Of a stretch of DNA of 64,000 nt, positions 1 to 11,758 are shown piece by piece. Every line of letters begins with the position of its first letter. Position 1 is the first letter of the stretch. The stretch covers positions 62,001 to 126,000 of the forward strand of contig NZ_QJRP01000014.1 in NCBI RefSeq assembly GCF_003205295.1, written 5' to 3'. The DNA is from Pseudomonas mosselii (GTDB lineage: Bacteria > Pseudomonadota > Gammaproteobacteria > Pseudomonadales > Pseudomonadaceae). The notes below the pieces were generated by a model. That model saw only the letters and a list, made by a program, of their open reading frames with translations, had not been told where the DNA came from and did no database searches. The position numbers and the translations under genes are program-made.

Positions 1-907
<907 letters not shown>

Positions 908-984
908 GGCCGGATCCTTTCAAGCTGATGGTAGGCTTTCAGCATCCGCCGGAATGGGCGTGGAGGCGTTGATCCAGCGCAAAC

Positions 985-2547
<1,563 letters not shown>

Positions 2548-2551
2548 CGAT

Positions 2552-2695
2552 GACTCCTGGTTTTTTTGTAGTGCCCAGGAGTCAGAGAGAAGAAACCCGC
2601 CTCCAGGGCGGGTTCAGTGCATGTGTGCGCTAGCCCGCCAAACTGATAATGGCGGTAATAATGCTGAGGGCGTTGTGCTGCGGGAATTGGTTCAT
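2552..2695 (-). promoter_or_regulatory. Ile-responsive attenuator and SD-sequestering hairpin of ilvA
   Basis: Three GC-rich segments can form alternative hairpins in the RNA. CCGCC inside the Ile/Thr codons can pair with GGCGG at the Leu-Ala-Gly-stop codons; that GGCGGG can instead pair with the CCCGCC of the next segment (about 2596-2601); and AACCCGCC (2594-2601) pairs with GGCGGGTT (2607-2614) to form a terminator followed by TCTTCTCTCT. A ribosome stalled on the Ile codons would favour the middle pairing and readthrough. Further on, GACTCCTGG (2575-2583) is perfectly complementary to CCAGGAGTC (2552-2560), which contains the AGGAG of ilvA, so translation may also be controlled. Confidence 0.75.
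2630..2695 (-). CDS. ilvA leader peptide (21 aa)
   Basis: A 21-codon reading frame, starting ATG at 2695 and ending TAG at 2630, whose C-terminal half reads ALSIITAIISLAG. Four Ile codons and one Thr codon fall within six positions (I-I-T-A-I-I), the signature of an attenuation leader sensing charged tRNA-Ile. It sits 82 nt upstream of ilvA. There is no clear Shine-Dalgarno sequence; a TTGACT (2729-2734) and TAGTTT (2704-2709) at 19-nt spacing would put transcription start almost at the ATG, so translation could be near-leaderless. It does not end up in a stable protein; its role is inferred from position and codon content. Confidence 0.8.
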   Translation of the reverse strand: MNQFPQHNALSIITAIISLAG

Positions 2696-2819
2696 GGGCT
2701 GGGAAACTAGCGTGTGGCGTGAGAAAAAGTCAAGGCTTGGTGCTACCCCCCTTGTCCACGCCCACAGTCCCTTGCCCTGTCGCAGATGAAACCCAACCGC
2801 AGATACGACGAAAAACTGC

Positions 2820-2838
2820 ACAATTGATAGTCATTCGC
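2820..2838 (+). promoter_or_regulatory. Possible Fur box upstream of fecR-like gene
   Basis: The stretch TTGATAGTCATTCGC lies about 60 nt before the FecR-like start and matches 12 of 19 positions of the Fur consensus, best in the GATAAT-C-ATTATC half. Iron control would suit a FecR protein. The match is moderate and the surrounding sequence is not diagnostic, so this is a suggestion only. Confidence 0.35.
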
Positions 2839-2899
2839 CATTAACTCGTTCTCGGAAGCACCCGCCCGGGGGTAGAATGCCGCAAAACCGGGAGCCGCG

Positions 2900-3901
2900 A
2901 TGAACCAGGACCGCCACATTCCAAGCGAAGAAGATGCCATCACCGATGCCGCCGCGCATTGGTGCATGCGCCTGCACGCCGACGACTGCACGGCGGCCGA
3001 GCGCGAGGCGTTCGGCCAATGGTTGGCGGCCGACCCACGGCACGCCGAGGAATACCAGGCGATGTTGGAAATCTGGGACACCGCCGACCTGCTGCCGCGC
3101 AGCGCCCAGGTGATCCCGCTGCGCACCCGGCCAGCGGCGCCGACGCGCCACTGGCGGCCGTTCGCTTCGGCCGCCGCCATCGCCCTGCTCGCCCTGCCCC
3201 TGGCGGGCTGGGTCGGTTGGGAACAAGGTTGGCTGCCCAACGGCTACCAGCACTTCGAGGCCACCGACCACATGCGCCAGGTGCGCCTGAGCGACGGCAG
3301 CAGCGTCGAGTTGAACCTCCACAGCGAATTGCGCTTCCTCAACTACAAGGACGAGCGCAAGGTCACCCTGGTCAAGGGCGAGGCGTTCTTCAAGGTTACC
3401 CACGACAGCAACCACCCGTTCATCGTCCACGCCGCCAACGGCCAGACCCGGGTCACCGGGACCCAGTTCAACGTGTGGAAGTACGACGACCAGGTCAAGG
3501 TGACACTGGTGGAAGGCTCGGTGCTGGTCAGCGCCGGCGGCAACGCTGGCGGCTATCGCCTTGGGCCGGGCATGCAGGCCAGCTACCACAAGGGCGACTT
3601 CGAGCCTGAGCTGAACCAGAGCGACGACTACGGCAACAGCCTGGCCTGGCGCAACGGCAAGCTGGTGTTGGACAACCTGAGCCTCGGCCAGGCGCTGCCG
3701 GTGATCAACCGCTACCTGGACAAGCCGCTCATGCTGGCCGACGACAGCACCGCCAGCATCCGCATCAGCGGTGTCTACAGCACAAGCGAGGTCGCACGCC
3801 TGGTCGACACCCTGCCCAAGGTGCTGCCGGTGTACCTGACCCGCAGCAAGGACGGCAGCACCGTCCTCAATCGCATCGTCCCCGCGCCGACCCGCGGCTG
3901 A
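2900..3901 (+). CDS. FecR-family anti-sigma factor, orphan
   Basis: Inner-membrane regulator that passes a signal from a TonB-dependent transducer to an ECF sigma factor. The order is typical: N-terminal DUF4880-type cytoplasmic segment (AAHWCMRLHADDCTAAERE, about 18-36), one membrane segment at about 88-107, then a periplasmic FecR domain (about 120-220) and a C-terminal DUF4974-like part that contacts the receptor in the family. Start ATG 2900 has GGGAG upstream. Length (333 aa) is normal. What is odd is that neither a fecI-type sigma gene nor a TonB receptor adjoins it: upstream is ilvA on the other strand and downstream is an antiporter on the other strand. Confidence 0.88.
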   Translation: MNQDRHIPSEEDAITDAAAHWCMRLHADDCTAAEREAFGQWLAADPRHAEEYQAMLEIWDTADLLPRSAQVIPLRTRPAAPTRHWRPFASAAAIALLALPLAGWVGWEQGWLPNGYQHFEATDHMRQVRLSDGSSVELNLHSELRFLNYKDERKVTLVKGEAFFKVTHDSNHPFIVHAANGQTRVTGTQFNVWKYDDQVKVTLVEGSVLVSAGGNAGGYRLGPGMQASYHKGDFEPELNQSDDYGNSLAWRNGKLVLDNLSLGQALPVINRYLDKPLMLADDSTASIRISGVYSTSEVARLVDTLPKVLPVYLTRSKDGSTVLNRIVPAPTRG

Positions 3902-3923
3902 CCTGAAGCAGCACCCACTCACC

Positions 3924-4042
3924 CTGTAGGAGCGGCCTTGCGTCGCGAAAGGGCTGCGTAGCAGCCCCGGCGATTTTTGCGTTAACGCTGATACCGTGGG
4001 GGCGCTTTGCGCCCCTTTCGCGACGCAAGGCCGCTCCTACAG
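3924..4042. repeat. REP-type inverted repeat pair
   Basis: Two inverted copies of a REP-like unit (CTGTAGGAGCGGCCTTGCGT and its complement) face each other around a spacer containing a GGGGCGC/GCGCCCC hairpin. It fills the gap between the convergent FecR-like and antiporter genes and may act as a bidirectional terminator. Confidence 0.85.
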
Positions 4043-4067
4043 AGACAGCGTGCGGCGTGACAGTGGA

Positions 4068-5387
4068 TCAGAGCGTCATCGCCGCCAACCAGCCAAACGC
4101 CAGCAGCGGCAGGTTGTAGTGGATGAACGTCGGCACCACGGTATCCCAGATATGGTGGTGCTGCCCGTCGACGTTCAGCCCCGAGGTCGGCCCCAGGGTC
4201 GAGTCCGACGCCGGCGAACCGGCATCGCCCAGGGCGCCGGCGGTGCCGACGATGCACACGGTGGCCAGCGGGTCGAAGCCCAACTGCACGCACAGCGGCA
4301 CGAAAATCGCTGCCAGGATCGGTACGGTGGAGAACGACGAGCCGATGCCCATGGTCACCAGCAGCCCCACCAGCAGCATCAGCAGCGCGCCGACGCCCTT
4401 GCTGTGGTCGATCCACTGGGCCGAGGTCTCCACCAGGCTCTTCACCTCGCCGGTGGCCTTCATCACTTCGGCAAAGCCGGACGCGGCGATCATGATGAAG
4501 CCGATCATCGCCATCATCTTCATGCCTTCGGTGAACAGGTCGTCGGTGTCCTTCCAGCGCACGATGCCCGACAGCGAGAAGATCAGGAAGCCGACCATCG
4601 CACCGATGATCATCGAATCCAGCCACAACTGGATGATGAACGCGGCGCCGATCGCCACCCCGGCCACCAGCAGGGTCACCGGGTTGTACTGCACGCTGAC
4701 CTGCTCGACCTGCTCGATGCGCTCCAGGTCGTAGTCACGCTTCTTGCGGTAGCTGAAGAATACCGCCAGCAACAGGCCGGCGAGCATGCCCGCCGCCGGG
4801 ATGGCCATGGCGTGGGTCACATTGACGCCGCTGACGTCCACCCCGGCGCGGCTGACATTGGCCAGCAGGATCTCGTTGAGGAAGATGTTGCCGAAGCCCA
4901 CCGGCAGGAACATGTACGGGGTGATCAGGCCGAAGGTGATCACGCAGGCAATCAGCCGGCGGTCGATGCGCAGGCGGGTCAGCACGTACAGCAGCGGCGG
5001 CACCAGCAAGGGAATGAAGGCGATGTGAATCGGCAGGATGTTCTGCGACGACACCGCCACCACCAGCATCAGGCCGACCAGCAGCCACTTGACCTTGCCA
5101 CCGTCGGCATGGCCCTGCCGATCGATCATCGCCAGCGCCCGGTCGGCCAGGGCATGGGCCAGCCCGGACTTGGCGATGGCCACCGCGAAGGCGCCGAGCA
5201 AGGCATAGGACAGGGCCACCGTGGCACCGCCACCCAGGCCGCCGTTGAAGGCCTTGAGCGTGCCTTCGATACCCAGCCCACCGACCAGGCCTCCGGCCAG
5301 GGCGCCGATGATCAGGGCGATGACCACATGCACGCGGGACAGGCTCAGGATCAGCATGAGCCCGACCGCGGCAATCACTGCATTCAT
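4068..5387 (-). CDS. Na+/H+ antiporter-family permease (NhaC/YuiF type)
   Basis: Polytopic inner-membrane transporter of about 439 residues with some eleven or twelve hydrophobic segments. The opening [18 protein letters not shown], the [12 protein letters not shown] segment, and the conserved GSSFSTVPI and [15 protein letters not shown] stretches near the C-terminus fit the family annotated as Na+/H+ antiporter with an N-terminal Na_H_antiport_2 domain. Members of this group have also been proposed to carry amino acids such as histidine, so the substrate is open. I chose ATG 5387 with GAGG ten nt upstream over an in-frame TTG at 5396. It is alone in its transcription direction. Confidence 0.8.
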   Translation of the reverse strand: MNAVIAAVGLMLILSLSRVHVVIALIIGALAGGLVGGLGIEGTLKAFNGGLGGGATVALSYALLGAFAVAIAKSGLAHALADRALAMIDRQGHADGGKVKWLLVGLMLVVAVSSQNILPIHIAFIPLLVPPLLYVLTRLRIDRRLIACVITFGLITPYMFLPVGFGNIFLNEILLANVSRAGVDVSGVNVTHAMAIPAAGMLAGLLLAVFFSYRKKRDYDLERIEQVEQVSVQYNPVTLLVAGVAIGAAFIIQLWLDSMIIGAMVGFLIFSLSGIVRWKDTDDLFTEGMKMMAMIGFIMIAASGFAEVMKATGEVKSLVETSAQWIDHSKGVGALLMLLVGLLVTMGIGSSFSTVPILAAIFVPLCVQLGFDPLATVCIVGTAGALGDAGSPASDSTLGPTSGLNVDGQHHHIWDTVVPTFIHYNLPLLAFGWLAAMTL

Positions 5388-5649
5388 GGTGTGCAAACCT
5401 CGTTACGACAGACAAAAAGCGGGCATTCCGGCGACAGACTGCACGCAGGCAGTGGCCGGACCAGGGGATGTTGTTATGAAGGGCGCACACTCTGAAGCAC
5501 AGGCCAACAGAAGTCAAAAGCGTCTGCGCCGCAACATCGCGTAGGAAATAGACGAAAGTCGCAGGGTTTAATTGAACGTTTGAATAAAGAAAAATCCGAG
5601 CAGGCCGACACAGTCGGCAGCATCAAACCTATTACAAGGGATTTTCCCC

Positions 5650-7797
5650 ATGCCTTTGCTGCGACAACTCTCCATCCAATGGAAGATCACCCTGCTGGCG
5701 GGCCTGTGCCTGGCGGCCATCGTCACCCTGCTCGTCGGCCTTTCGCTGTACCGCATGGACCACAGTTCGGACCTGGTGAAAGCCAGCAGCATGCGCATGC
5801 TCTCCGACTCGGCCCAGTCGCGCATCGAATCCCAGGGCGAGGTCCAGGCTCTGAACATCCGCCGTCAGTTCATGGACGCCTACCAGTACGGCGCCGGTTT
5901 CGCCCGCCAGGTGCTGTTTCTGCGCGAGCAGGCAGAGAAGCGCTTCCTCGACGCCTACGACCTGCGCCAGGACATGACCGCCCAGGTGCGTGCCGCGCTG
6001 CAGGCCAACCCCGACCTGCTCGGCCTGTCGCTGGTGTTCGAGCCGGGCGCGCTGGATGGCAAGGACAAGTTGTTCGCCGGCCAGAGCGAACTGGGCAGCA
6101 ACGAGACCGGGCGCTTCGCCCTGTACTGGTCGCAGCCGCGGGTCGGCCAGCTGACCTCGATGGCCCTGCCCGAGCACGACATGGCCAACACCGAGATCGG
6201 CCCCAGCGGCCAGCCGGCCAACACCTGGTGGGTGTGCCCGCGCAGCACCGGCACGGTGTGCGTGGTCGAGCCGTACTTCTATGACATCGACGGCCAGCGC
6301 GTGCTGATGACCAGCATCGTGTTCCCGCTCAAGGCGGGCGACAAGGTCATCGCCACCCTGTCCATCGACATCAACCTCAACAGCCTGCAGGCCCTCAGCC
6401 AGACCGCCAGCCGCAGCCTCTACGATGGCCAGACCACGGTCGGCATCCTCAGCCCCGTGGGCCTGTTGGCCGGTTACAGTGCCGACGCCGGCAAGCTGGC
6501 CCAGCGCTTTGACCAGGTCGACCGGACCCAGGGCGCCGAGCTGGTACGCAAACTCGCCGACGGCAAGCTGCAGATCCTCCACGACCAGCAACGCCTGAAA
6601 GTGCTGGCCGCCTTCGAGCCGATCCCCGGCGGCAAACCCTGGGGTGTGCTGCTGGACGTGCCGGAAAGCGCCCTGACCGGCCCGGCCGAGGCCCTCAAGG
6701 TTGAACTCGACGCCCTCAACACCAGCGGCACCCTGCTCGAACTGGGCCTGGGCCTGGCCGCCGCCATCGCCGGCCTGCTGCTGGTGTGGCTGATGGCCCG
6801 CGGCGTGACCCGGCCGATCCTCGGCGTGGCCGCCATGCTCAAGGACATCGCCAGCGGCGAAGGCGACCTGACCCGCCGCCTGCAATACGACAAGCAGGAC
6901 GAACTGGGCGAGCTGGCCGGCTGGTTCAACCGCTTCCTCGACAAGCTGCAGCCAACCATCGCCGAGGTAAAACGCTCGGTGCAGGCTGCCCGCGGCACAG
7001 CCGACCAGTCGGCGGCGATCGCCGCCGAGACCAGCGCCGGCATGGAGCAGCAGTACCGCCAGGTCGACCAGGTGGCCACCGCCTCCCACGAGATGAGCGC
7101 CACCGCCCAGGACGTCGCCCGCAGCGCCGCCCAGGCCGCCCAGGCCGCGCGTGAAGCCGATCAGGCGACCCGCGAGGGCCTGGCGGTGATCGACCGCACC
7201 ACCACCAGCATCGACACCCTGGCCGCCGACATGAGCGGCGCCATGGTCCAGATCGAGGGACTGGCGCGCAACAGCGAGAAGATCGGCTCGGTGCTCGAGG
7301 TGATCCGCTCGATTGCCGAGCAGACCAACCTGCTGGCGCTCAACGCCGCCATCGAGGCCGCCCGCGCCGGTGAAGCCGGCCGTGGCTTCGCCGTGGTCGC
7401 CGACGAGGTGCGCAACCTGGCCCGCCGCACCCAGGAGTCGGTGGAGGAAACCCGCCAGGTGATCGAGGCCCTGCAGGCCGGCACCCAGGAAGTGGTCGGC
7501 GCCATGGACAGCAGCCACCGCCAGGCCCAGGGCGGCGTGGAGCAGGTCGGCCAGGCCGTCACCGCGTTGCAGCGTATCGGCCAGGCGGTGACCGTGATCA
7601 CCGACATGAACCTGCAGATCGCCAGTGCGGCCGAGGAGCAGAGTGCGGTGGCCGAGGAGATCAACAGCAACGTCGCCACCATCCGTGACGTGACCGAGTC
7701 GCTGAGCGGCCAGGCCAACGAATCGGCACGGGTCAGCCAGTCGCTCAACAGCCTGGCCAACCAGCAGCAGGGGCTGATGGACCAGTTCCGCGTTTGA
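5650..7797 (+). CDS. Methyl-accepting chemotaxis protein, dCache type (McpU/TlpQ-like)
   Basis: Transmembrane chemoreceptor, 715 aa. Domain order: first membrane helix (about 10-32), large periplasmic sensor of about 330 residues consistent with a double-Cache fold, second membrane helix (about 362-383), HAMP (about 385-437), and a cytoplasmic signalling domain with the invariant hairpin tip [19 protein letters not shown]. The N-terminus and the sensor part containing [11 protein letters not shown] resemble, from memory, the P. putida McpU and P. aeruginosa TlpQ receptors for polyamines and histamine; ligand specificity is inferred and would need an alignment of the binding residues. ATG 5650 is preceded by AAGGGA. 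A hairpin without T-tract follows the stop. Confidence 0.9.
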   Translation: MPLLRQLSIQWKITLLAGLCLAAIVTLLVGLSLYRMDHSSDLVKASSMRMLSDSAQSRIESQGEVQALNIRRQFMDAYQYGAGFARQVLFLREQAEKRFLDAYDLRQDMTAQVRAALQANPDLLGLSLVFEPGALDGKDKLFAGQSELGSNETGRFALYWSQPRVGQLTSMALPEHDMANTEIGPSGQPANTWWVCPRSTGTVCVVEPYFYDIDGQRVLMTSIVFPLKAGDKVIATLSIDINLNSLQALSQTASRSLYDGQTTVGILSPVGLLAGYSADAGKLAQRFDQVDRTQGAELVRKLADGKLQILHDQQRLKVLAAFEPIPGGKPWGVLLDVPESALTGPAEALKVELDALNTSGTLLELGLGLAAAIAGLLLVWLMARGVTRPILGVAAMLKDIASGEGDLTRRLQYDKQDELGELAGWFNRFLDKLQPTIAEVKRSVQAARGTADQSAAIAAETSAGMEQQYRQVDQVATASHEMSATAQDVARSAAQAAQAAREADQATREGLAVIDRTTTSIDTLAADMSGAMVQIEGLARNSEKIGSVLEVIRSIAEQTNLLALNAAIEAARAGEAGRGFAVVADEVRNLARRTQESVEETRQVIEALQAGTQEVVGAMDSSHRQAQGGVEQVGQAVTALQRIGQAVTVITDMNLQIASAAEEQSAVAEEINSNVATIRDVTESLSGQANESARVSQSLNSLANQQQGLMDQFRV

Positions 7798-7806
7798 GTC
7801 CAGGCC

Positions 7807-7831
7807 GCCGGGGCTGCGTTGCGGCCCCGGC
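7807..7831 (+). terminator. Hairpin after the chemoreceptor gene
   Basis: GCCGGGGC (7807-7814) and GCCCCGGC (7824-7831) form an 8-bp perfect stem 9 nt after the MCP stop codon. There is no T-run, so it is a weak or factor-assisted terminator at best. Confidence 0.5.
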
Positions 7832-7888
7832 AACCTCGTCGTCTACACTTCTGCCGGAACCCAAGGACCGGCAACCGACGAGGCCCCG

Positions 7889-8905
7889 ATGAAGAAAGTT
7901 CCCACCCTGCTGGCCAGCCTGCTGCTCGCCATAGGCCTGGCCAGCACCGACAGCGCGGCATCAGCCGAACAACCCGCGCCTATCCACTTCGGCGCCATCG
8001 GCTGGGAAAGCGGTGCACTGACCACCGAAATCCTGCGCCTGATCGTCGAGCGCGGTTACGGCTACCCCACCGACACCCTCCCCGGCAGCACCGTCAGCAT
8101 GGAAGTGGCCCTGGCGCGTAACGACCTGCAGGTGATCGCCGAAGAATGGGCCGGGCGCAGCCCCGCCTGGGTCAAGGCCGAACAGGCCGGCCAGGTGTTC
8201 GCCCTGGGCGACACGGTGAAGAACGCCGAGGAAGGCTGGTGGGTACCGGCCTACGTGATCAAGGGTGATCCCGCACGCAACCTGGAGCCCTTGGCCCCGG
8301 ACCTGCACAGTGTCGACGACCTCAAGCACTACGCCCAAGTGTTCAAGGACCCCGAAGTACCCGGCAAGGGACGCTTCCTCAACAGCCCCAGCGGCTGGAC
8401 CTCCGAGACCGTCAACAGCCAGAAGCTCAAGGCCTACGGCCTGGACGGGCTGTACAACAACTTCCGCAGCGGCTCCGGCGCCGCCCTCGACGCCGAGATC
8501 GGCTCGGCGATCCGCCGTGGCCAACCCGTGCTTTTCTACTATTGGAGCCCGACCCCGTTGATGGGGCGCTACGACCTGGTGCGTCTGGAGGAGCCCCCGT
8601 TCGACGCGACCGCCTGGGCTACCCTCACCGATGCCGCCAACCCCAGCCCGAAAGGCAGCCGCTCGTTGCCGGCCAAGCTCTCGATCGGCGTGTCGAAGGC
8701 GTTTCGTGACACCCACCCCGAGCTGGTCGCGGTATTCGAAAAGGTCGACCTGCCCATCGCCACCCTGAACAAGGCCCTGGCGCGCATGAGCGAGACCCGC
8801 CAGCCGCCCCGCGAAGCCGCCCTCGCCTTCCTGCGTGACAACCCTACTGTATGGAAGGCCTGGCTGCCCGCCGAAAACGCCGCCAAGGTCGAGGCCGGTC
8901 TGTGA
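7889..8905 (+). CDS. Glycine betaine/proline-type ABC substrate-binding protein
   Basis: Periplasmic OpuAC/ProX-family binding protein, 338 aa, with a signal peptide (MKKVPTLLASLLLAIGLA, cleavage probably after ASA near residue 26). The mature part starts HFGAIGWESGALTTEIL, the usual OpuAC beginning, and contains the aromatic stretches EGWWVPAYV and FYYWSP that supply ligand-cage residues in this family. It overlaps the next gene by 4 nt (GTGA), so both are co-translated. Compatible solutes or choline-related compounds are likely cargo, but which one cannot be decided here. Confidence 0.88.
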   Translation: MKKVPTLLASLLLAIGLASTDSAASAEQPAPIHFGAIGWESGALTTEILRLIVERGYGYPTDTLPGSTVSMEVALARNDLQVIAEEWAGRSPAWVKAEQAGQVFALGDTVKNAEEGWWVPAYVIKGDPARNLEPLAPDLHSVDDLKHYAQVFKDPEVPGKGRFLNSPSGWTSETVNSQKLKAYGLDGLYNNFRSGSGAALDAEIGSAIRRGQPVLFYYWSPTPLMGRYDLVRLEEPPFDATAWATLTDAANPSPKGSRSLPAKLSIGVSKAFRDTHPELVAVFEKVDLPIATLNKALARMSETRQPPREAALAFLRDNPTVWKAWLPAENAAKVEAGL

Positions 8906-9750
8906 GTGGTGGTTTCCCCGAAGCCCTGCAATTCTCCTTCGCCGCCTGGGTCAACCGACTGATCGACTGGCTGGTACTGCACTATGGCGATCACCTGCGC
9001 AGCGTCTCCGACCAACTGCTGCAATTGCTGGTAGGCCTGGAGAACCTGCTCCGACTGCTGCCCTGGTGGCTGCTGTTGCTGCTGGTCGGGTTGCTGGCCT
9101 GGCACGCCAGCCGCAGCCTGGCGCGGGCATTGGTGCTGCCGCTGCTGCTGGCGCTGATCGGCATGCTCGGGCTGTGGGACAAGCTGCTGCAGACCCTCGC
9201 CCTGGTGCTGGTGAGCACCGGCCTGTGCGTGCTGGTGGGCGTGCCACTGGGCATCCTGCTGGCCACCCGGCCACTGGCCCGGCGCCTGATCCTGCCGGTG
9301 CTCGACGTGATGCAGACGCTGCCGGCCTTCGTCTACCTGATCCCTGTCCTGATGCTGTTTGGCCTGGGCAAGGTGCCGGCGGTGTTCGCCACCCTGATCT
9401 ACGCCCTGCCGCCGCTGGTGCGCCTGACCAACCTCGGCCTGGCGCAGATCGACCCGTCACTGTTGCAGGCCGCCCACGGCCTGGGTGCCAGCCGCTGGCA
9501 GCGCTTGCGGCGCATCGCCCTGCCGCTGGCCTTGCCGAGCATCATGGCCGGGCTCAACCAGTCGGTGATGATGGCCCTGTCGATGGTGGTGGTGGCCTCG
9601 ATGATCGGCGCCCGCGGGCTGGGTGAAGACGTGCTGGCCGGGATCCAGACCCTGAACGTCGGCCAGGGCGTCGAGGCAGGGCTGGCGATCGTCGCCCTGG
9701 CGATGGTCATCGATCGCATCAGCCAGGCCTATGGACGCCCTGGGCGCTGA
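8902..9750 (+). CDS. Glycine betaine/proline-type ABC permease (ProW-like)
   Basis: Inner-membrane permease subunit of 282 aa. GTG at 8902 overlaps the TGA of the binding-protein gene; an upstream in-frame ATG at 8851 lies inside that gene and is unlikely. After a soluble N-terminus come about six hydrophobic segments, with the ABC permease EAA-loop region AAHGLGASRWQRLRRIALPL near residues 190-209. No ATPase gene follows: the next gene is a LysR regulator. The transporter must borrow an ATPase from elsewhere or be incomplete. Confidence 0.88.
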   Translation: MSGGFPEALQFSFAAWVNRLIDWLVLHYGDHLRSVSDQLLQLLVGLENLLRLLPWWLLLLLVGLLAWHASRSLARALVLPLLLALIGMLGLWDKLLQTLALVLVSTGLCVLVGVPLGILLATRPLARRLILPVLDVMQTLPAFVYLIPVLMLFGLGKVPAVFATLIYALPPLVRLTNLGLAQIDPSLLQAAHGLGASRWQRLRRIALPLALPSIMAGLNQSVMMALSMVVVASMIGARGLGEDVLAGIQTLNVGQGVEAGLAIVALAMVIDRISQAYGRPGR

Positions 9751-9805
9751 GGCCGACATTCGCGTATCGTACCCGAGCCCTGCCAGCATCCGGAGCCTGC
9801 ACCGC

Positions 9806-10669
9806 GTGTCCCTCAAAGCCCTGCGCACCTTGGTCACCATCGCCCGCCACGGCACCTTCGCCCGCGCCGCCGACCTGCTGAGCCTCACCCCTTCGGCGGT
9901 GAGCCTGCATATCAAGACCCTGGAGGACGAGTTGCAGGTTGCCCTGTTCGACCGCAGCCGGCGCCAGGTGGCATTAACCGAGGCCGGCCAACTGGCGGTG
10001 GCCCGCGCCGAAGGTATCCTGGCCGCCTATGACGAGCTGGCCGACACCCTGGCCAGCGGCCCAAGCCTGCGCGGGCGCCTGCGCATCGGCGCGATCCACA
10101 CCGTGCTCGCCCGGCGCCTGCCCAAGGCGCTGGTATGGATCAAGGCGCACCACCCCGAGCTGCATGTCAGCGTGGTCTCGGGCATGTCGGCGGAACTTGC
10201 CCGTCGGGTCGAGGATGGCGATCTGGACGCCGCAATCACCACCGAGCCGGTCAGCCCCTACCCGCAAAGCCTGCAGTACACGCCGCTGTTCGAGGACCGC
10301 TTCTGGGCCATCGCCAGCCCGGAGCTGGCGGGCCAGAGCCTACCGGCGCTGCTCGCCAGCCAGCCGTTCCTGCGCTTCGACAAGCGCGCCTGGGCCGGCC
10401 GGCAGATCGAACAGGAACTGCGCCGCCAGCGCCTGCAGGTCAACGAGCAGATGGAACTGGACAGCCAGGAGGCGCTGGCGCGGATGGCCGCCATGGGCTT
10501 GGGTGTGGCAGTGATTCCCATGAGCGACGATGACCTCGAACGGCTGCCTGCCGCTACCGTGCTGCCCTTCGGCGAACCGCAGCTGACCCGGCGCATGGTG
10601 CTGCTGGAGCACGAGAAGAGTCAGCGTCGACATTTAAGCGCCGTACTCAAGACTGCGCTCGAAGCATGA
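9806..10669 (+). CDS. LysR-family transcriptional regulator
   Basis: DNA-binding regulator, 287 aa from GTG 9806, which has GGAG ten nt before it; an earlier in-frame ATG at 9731 lies within the permease gene. N-terminal winged helix-turn-helix (SLKALRTLVTIARHGTFARA, then SAVSLHIKTLEDEL) and a C-terminal periplasmic-binding-like effector domain (about 90-285). It follows the betaine-type transporter genes on the same strand by 55 nt and may control them, though its binding site is not visible. Confidence 0.88.
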   Translation: MSLKALRTLVTIARHGTFARAADLLSLTPSAVSLHIKTLEDELQVALFDRSRRQVALTEAGQLAVARAEGILAAYDELADTLASGPSLRGRLRIGAIHTVLARRLPKALVWIKAHHPELHVSVVSGMSAELARRVEDGDLDAAITTEPVSPYPQSLQYTPLFEDRFWAIASPELAGQSLPALLASQPFLRFDKRAWAGRQIEQELRRQRLQVNEQMELDSQEALARMAAMGLGVAVIPMSDDDLERLPAATVLPFGEPQLTRRMVLLEHEKSQRRHLSAVLKTALEA

Positions 10670-10672
10670 TTC

Positions 10673-10692
10673 CTGGGGGCGCACAGCCCCAG
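10673..10692 (+). terminator. Hairpin after LysR gene
   Basis: CTGGGG and CCCCAG form a short stem three nt after the LysR stop codon. No strong T-run follows. Confidence 0.45.
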
Positions 10693-10793
10693 ATCCATGC
10701 AGTTTTCCTCAACAGTCGCTAAAGAAAACAGCGTTTTTTCTGCTCACTGTACTCCGCTAGTCTGTGGCCGTACCCGACCACGGACCCGCCCCC

Positions 10794-11711
10794 ATGCTCC
10801 ATCTGCTGCTCACTACCCTCGTCCCGATCATCTTGCTCATCGCCCTGGGCACCTGGCTGCGAGTGCGTGGCTTTCTCGCCGAAACCTTCTGGCCCGGCGC
10901 CGAGCGCCTGAGCTACTACGTGCTGCTGCCATCGCTGTTCCTCCACGGCCTGGCCACCGCCAACCTCGACGGTGTGCCGGTGCTGGGCATGGTCGGCGTG
11001 CTGATGCTCTCGACGCTGCTTGGCGCCCTGCTGCTGGTGCTCTACCAGGGCGCCGCCAGCCATGACGGCGCCGACTTCACCTCGGTGTTCCAGGGTGGCG
11101 TGCGCTTCAACAACTACATTGGCGCGACCCTGGCCGCCGGAATCTACGGCACGGCCGGCATCGCCCTGGCGGCGGTGGCCAATGCCGCCATCGTGCCACT
11201 GGTCAACCTGCTCTGCGTGCTGGTCTTCGCCCGCTTCAGCGCACGCCACAGCTCGCCGGCCACGGTGCTCAAGGCGATCTTCGCCAACCCACTGATCATC
11301 GGCTGCGCCGCAGGGCTACTGCTACGGCTGACCGGCCTGGGCCTGCCGGCCGGTCTGGAGCCTACGGTCAAGGCCCTGGGCCAGGCAGCGTTGCCCTTGG
11401 GCCTGCTGTGCGTCGGCGCTGCACTGGGCGGGGCGCGCCTGGGCCAGCAGGTCAAACCGCTGGTGGCCGCATCGCTGTTCAAGTTCCTGGTCATGCCGCT
11501 GACCACCTGGGGCCTGTGCCGGCTGCTCGGGCTGGGCGGCCAGGCAGCGGTGGTGGCGGTGCTGTTCCAGGCCCTGCCCACCGCCTCGTCGTCCTACGTG
11601 ATGGCTCGGCAGATGGGCGGCAACGCGCCGCTGATGGCGACCATCATCGCCCTGCAGACCGTCGCCGCCGCCGCGACCCTGCCACTGGTGCTGACCTTGA
11701 CGCTGAGTTGA
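10794..11711 (+). CDS. AEC-family transporter (auxin efflux carrier type)
   Basis: Inner-membrane carrier of 305 aa with about ten hydrophobic segments; family PF03547 (Mem_trans). The hallmark N-half stretch GGVRFNNYIGATLAAGIYG and the C-half PTASSSYVMARQMGGN fit the family, whose bacterial members move small dicarboxylic acids or amino-acid derivatives. The start ATG 10794 is preferred because it begins directly with the first membrane segment; an upstream in-frame GTG-type start at 10764 adds ten unlikely residues. Substrate unknown. Confidence 0.87.
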   Translation: MLHLLLTTLVPIILLIALGTWLRVRGFLAETFWPGAERLSYYVLLPSLFLHGLATANLDGVPVLGMVGVLMLSTLLGALLLVLYQGAASHDGADFTSVFQGGVRFNNYIGATLAAGIYGTAGIALAAVANAAIVPLVNLLCVLVFARFSARHSSPATVLKAIFANPLIIGCAAGLLLRLTGLGLPAGLEPTVKALGQAALPLGLLCVGAALGGARLGQQVKPLVAASLFKFLVMPLTTWGLCRLLGLGGQAAVVAVLFQALPTASSSYVMARQMGGNAPLMATIIALQTVAAAATLPLVLTLTLS

Positions 11712-11758
11712 AGCGATACGGCTAGACTGTGGACAGCCCACCCTGCGGAAACTCGACC

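Noticed and set aside
3924..4042. CRISPR-like array from repeated GTAGGAGCGG units
   Set aside because: Units are paired inverted repeats of REP type, not regularly spaced direct repeats; no cas genes are present.
3996..5495. Long plus-strand open frame opposite the antiporter gene
   Set aside because: High-GC antisense shadow rich in His, Arg and Gln; the opposite strand encodes a normal membrane protein.
5632..7833. Long minus-strand frame opposite the chemoreceptor gene
   Set aside because: Antisense shadow; composition is unlike any protein family and the sense frame has all MCP motifs.
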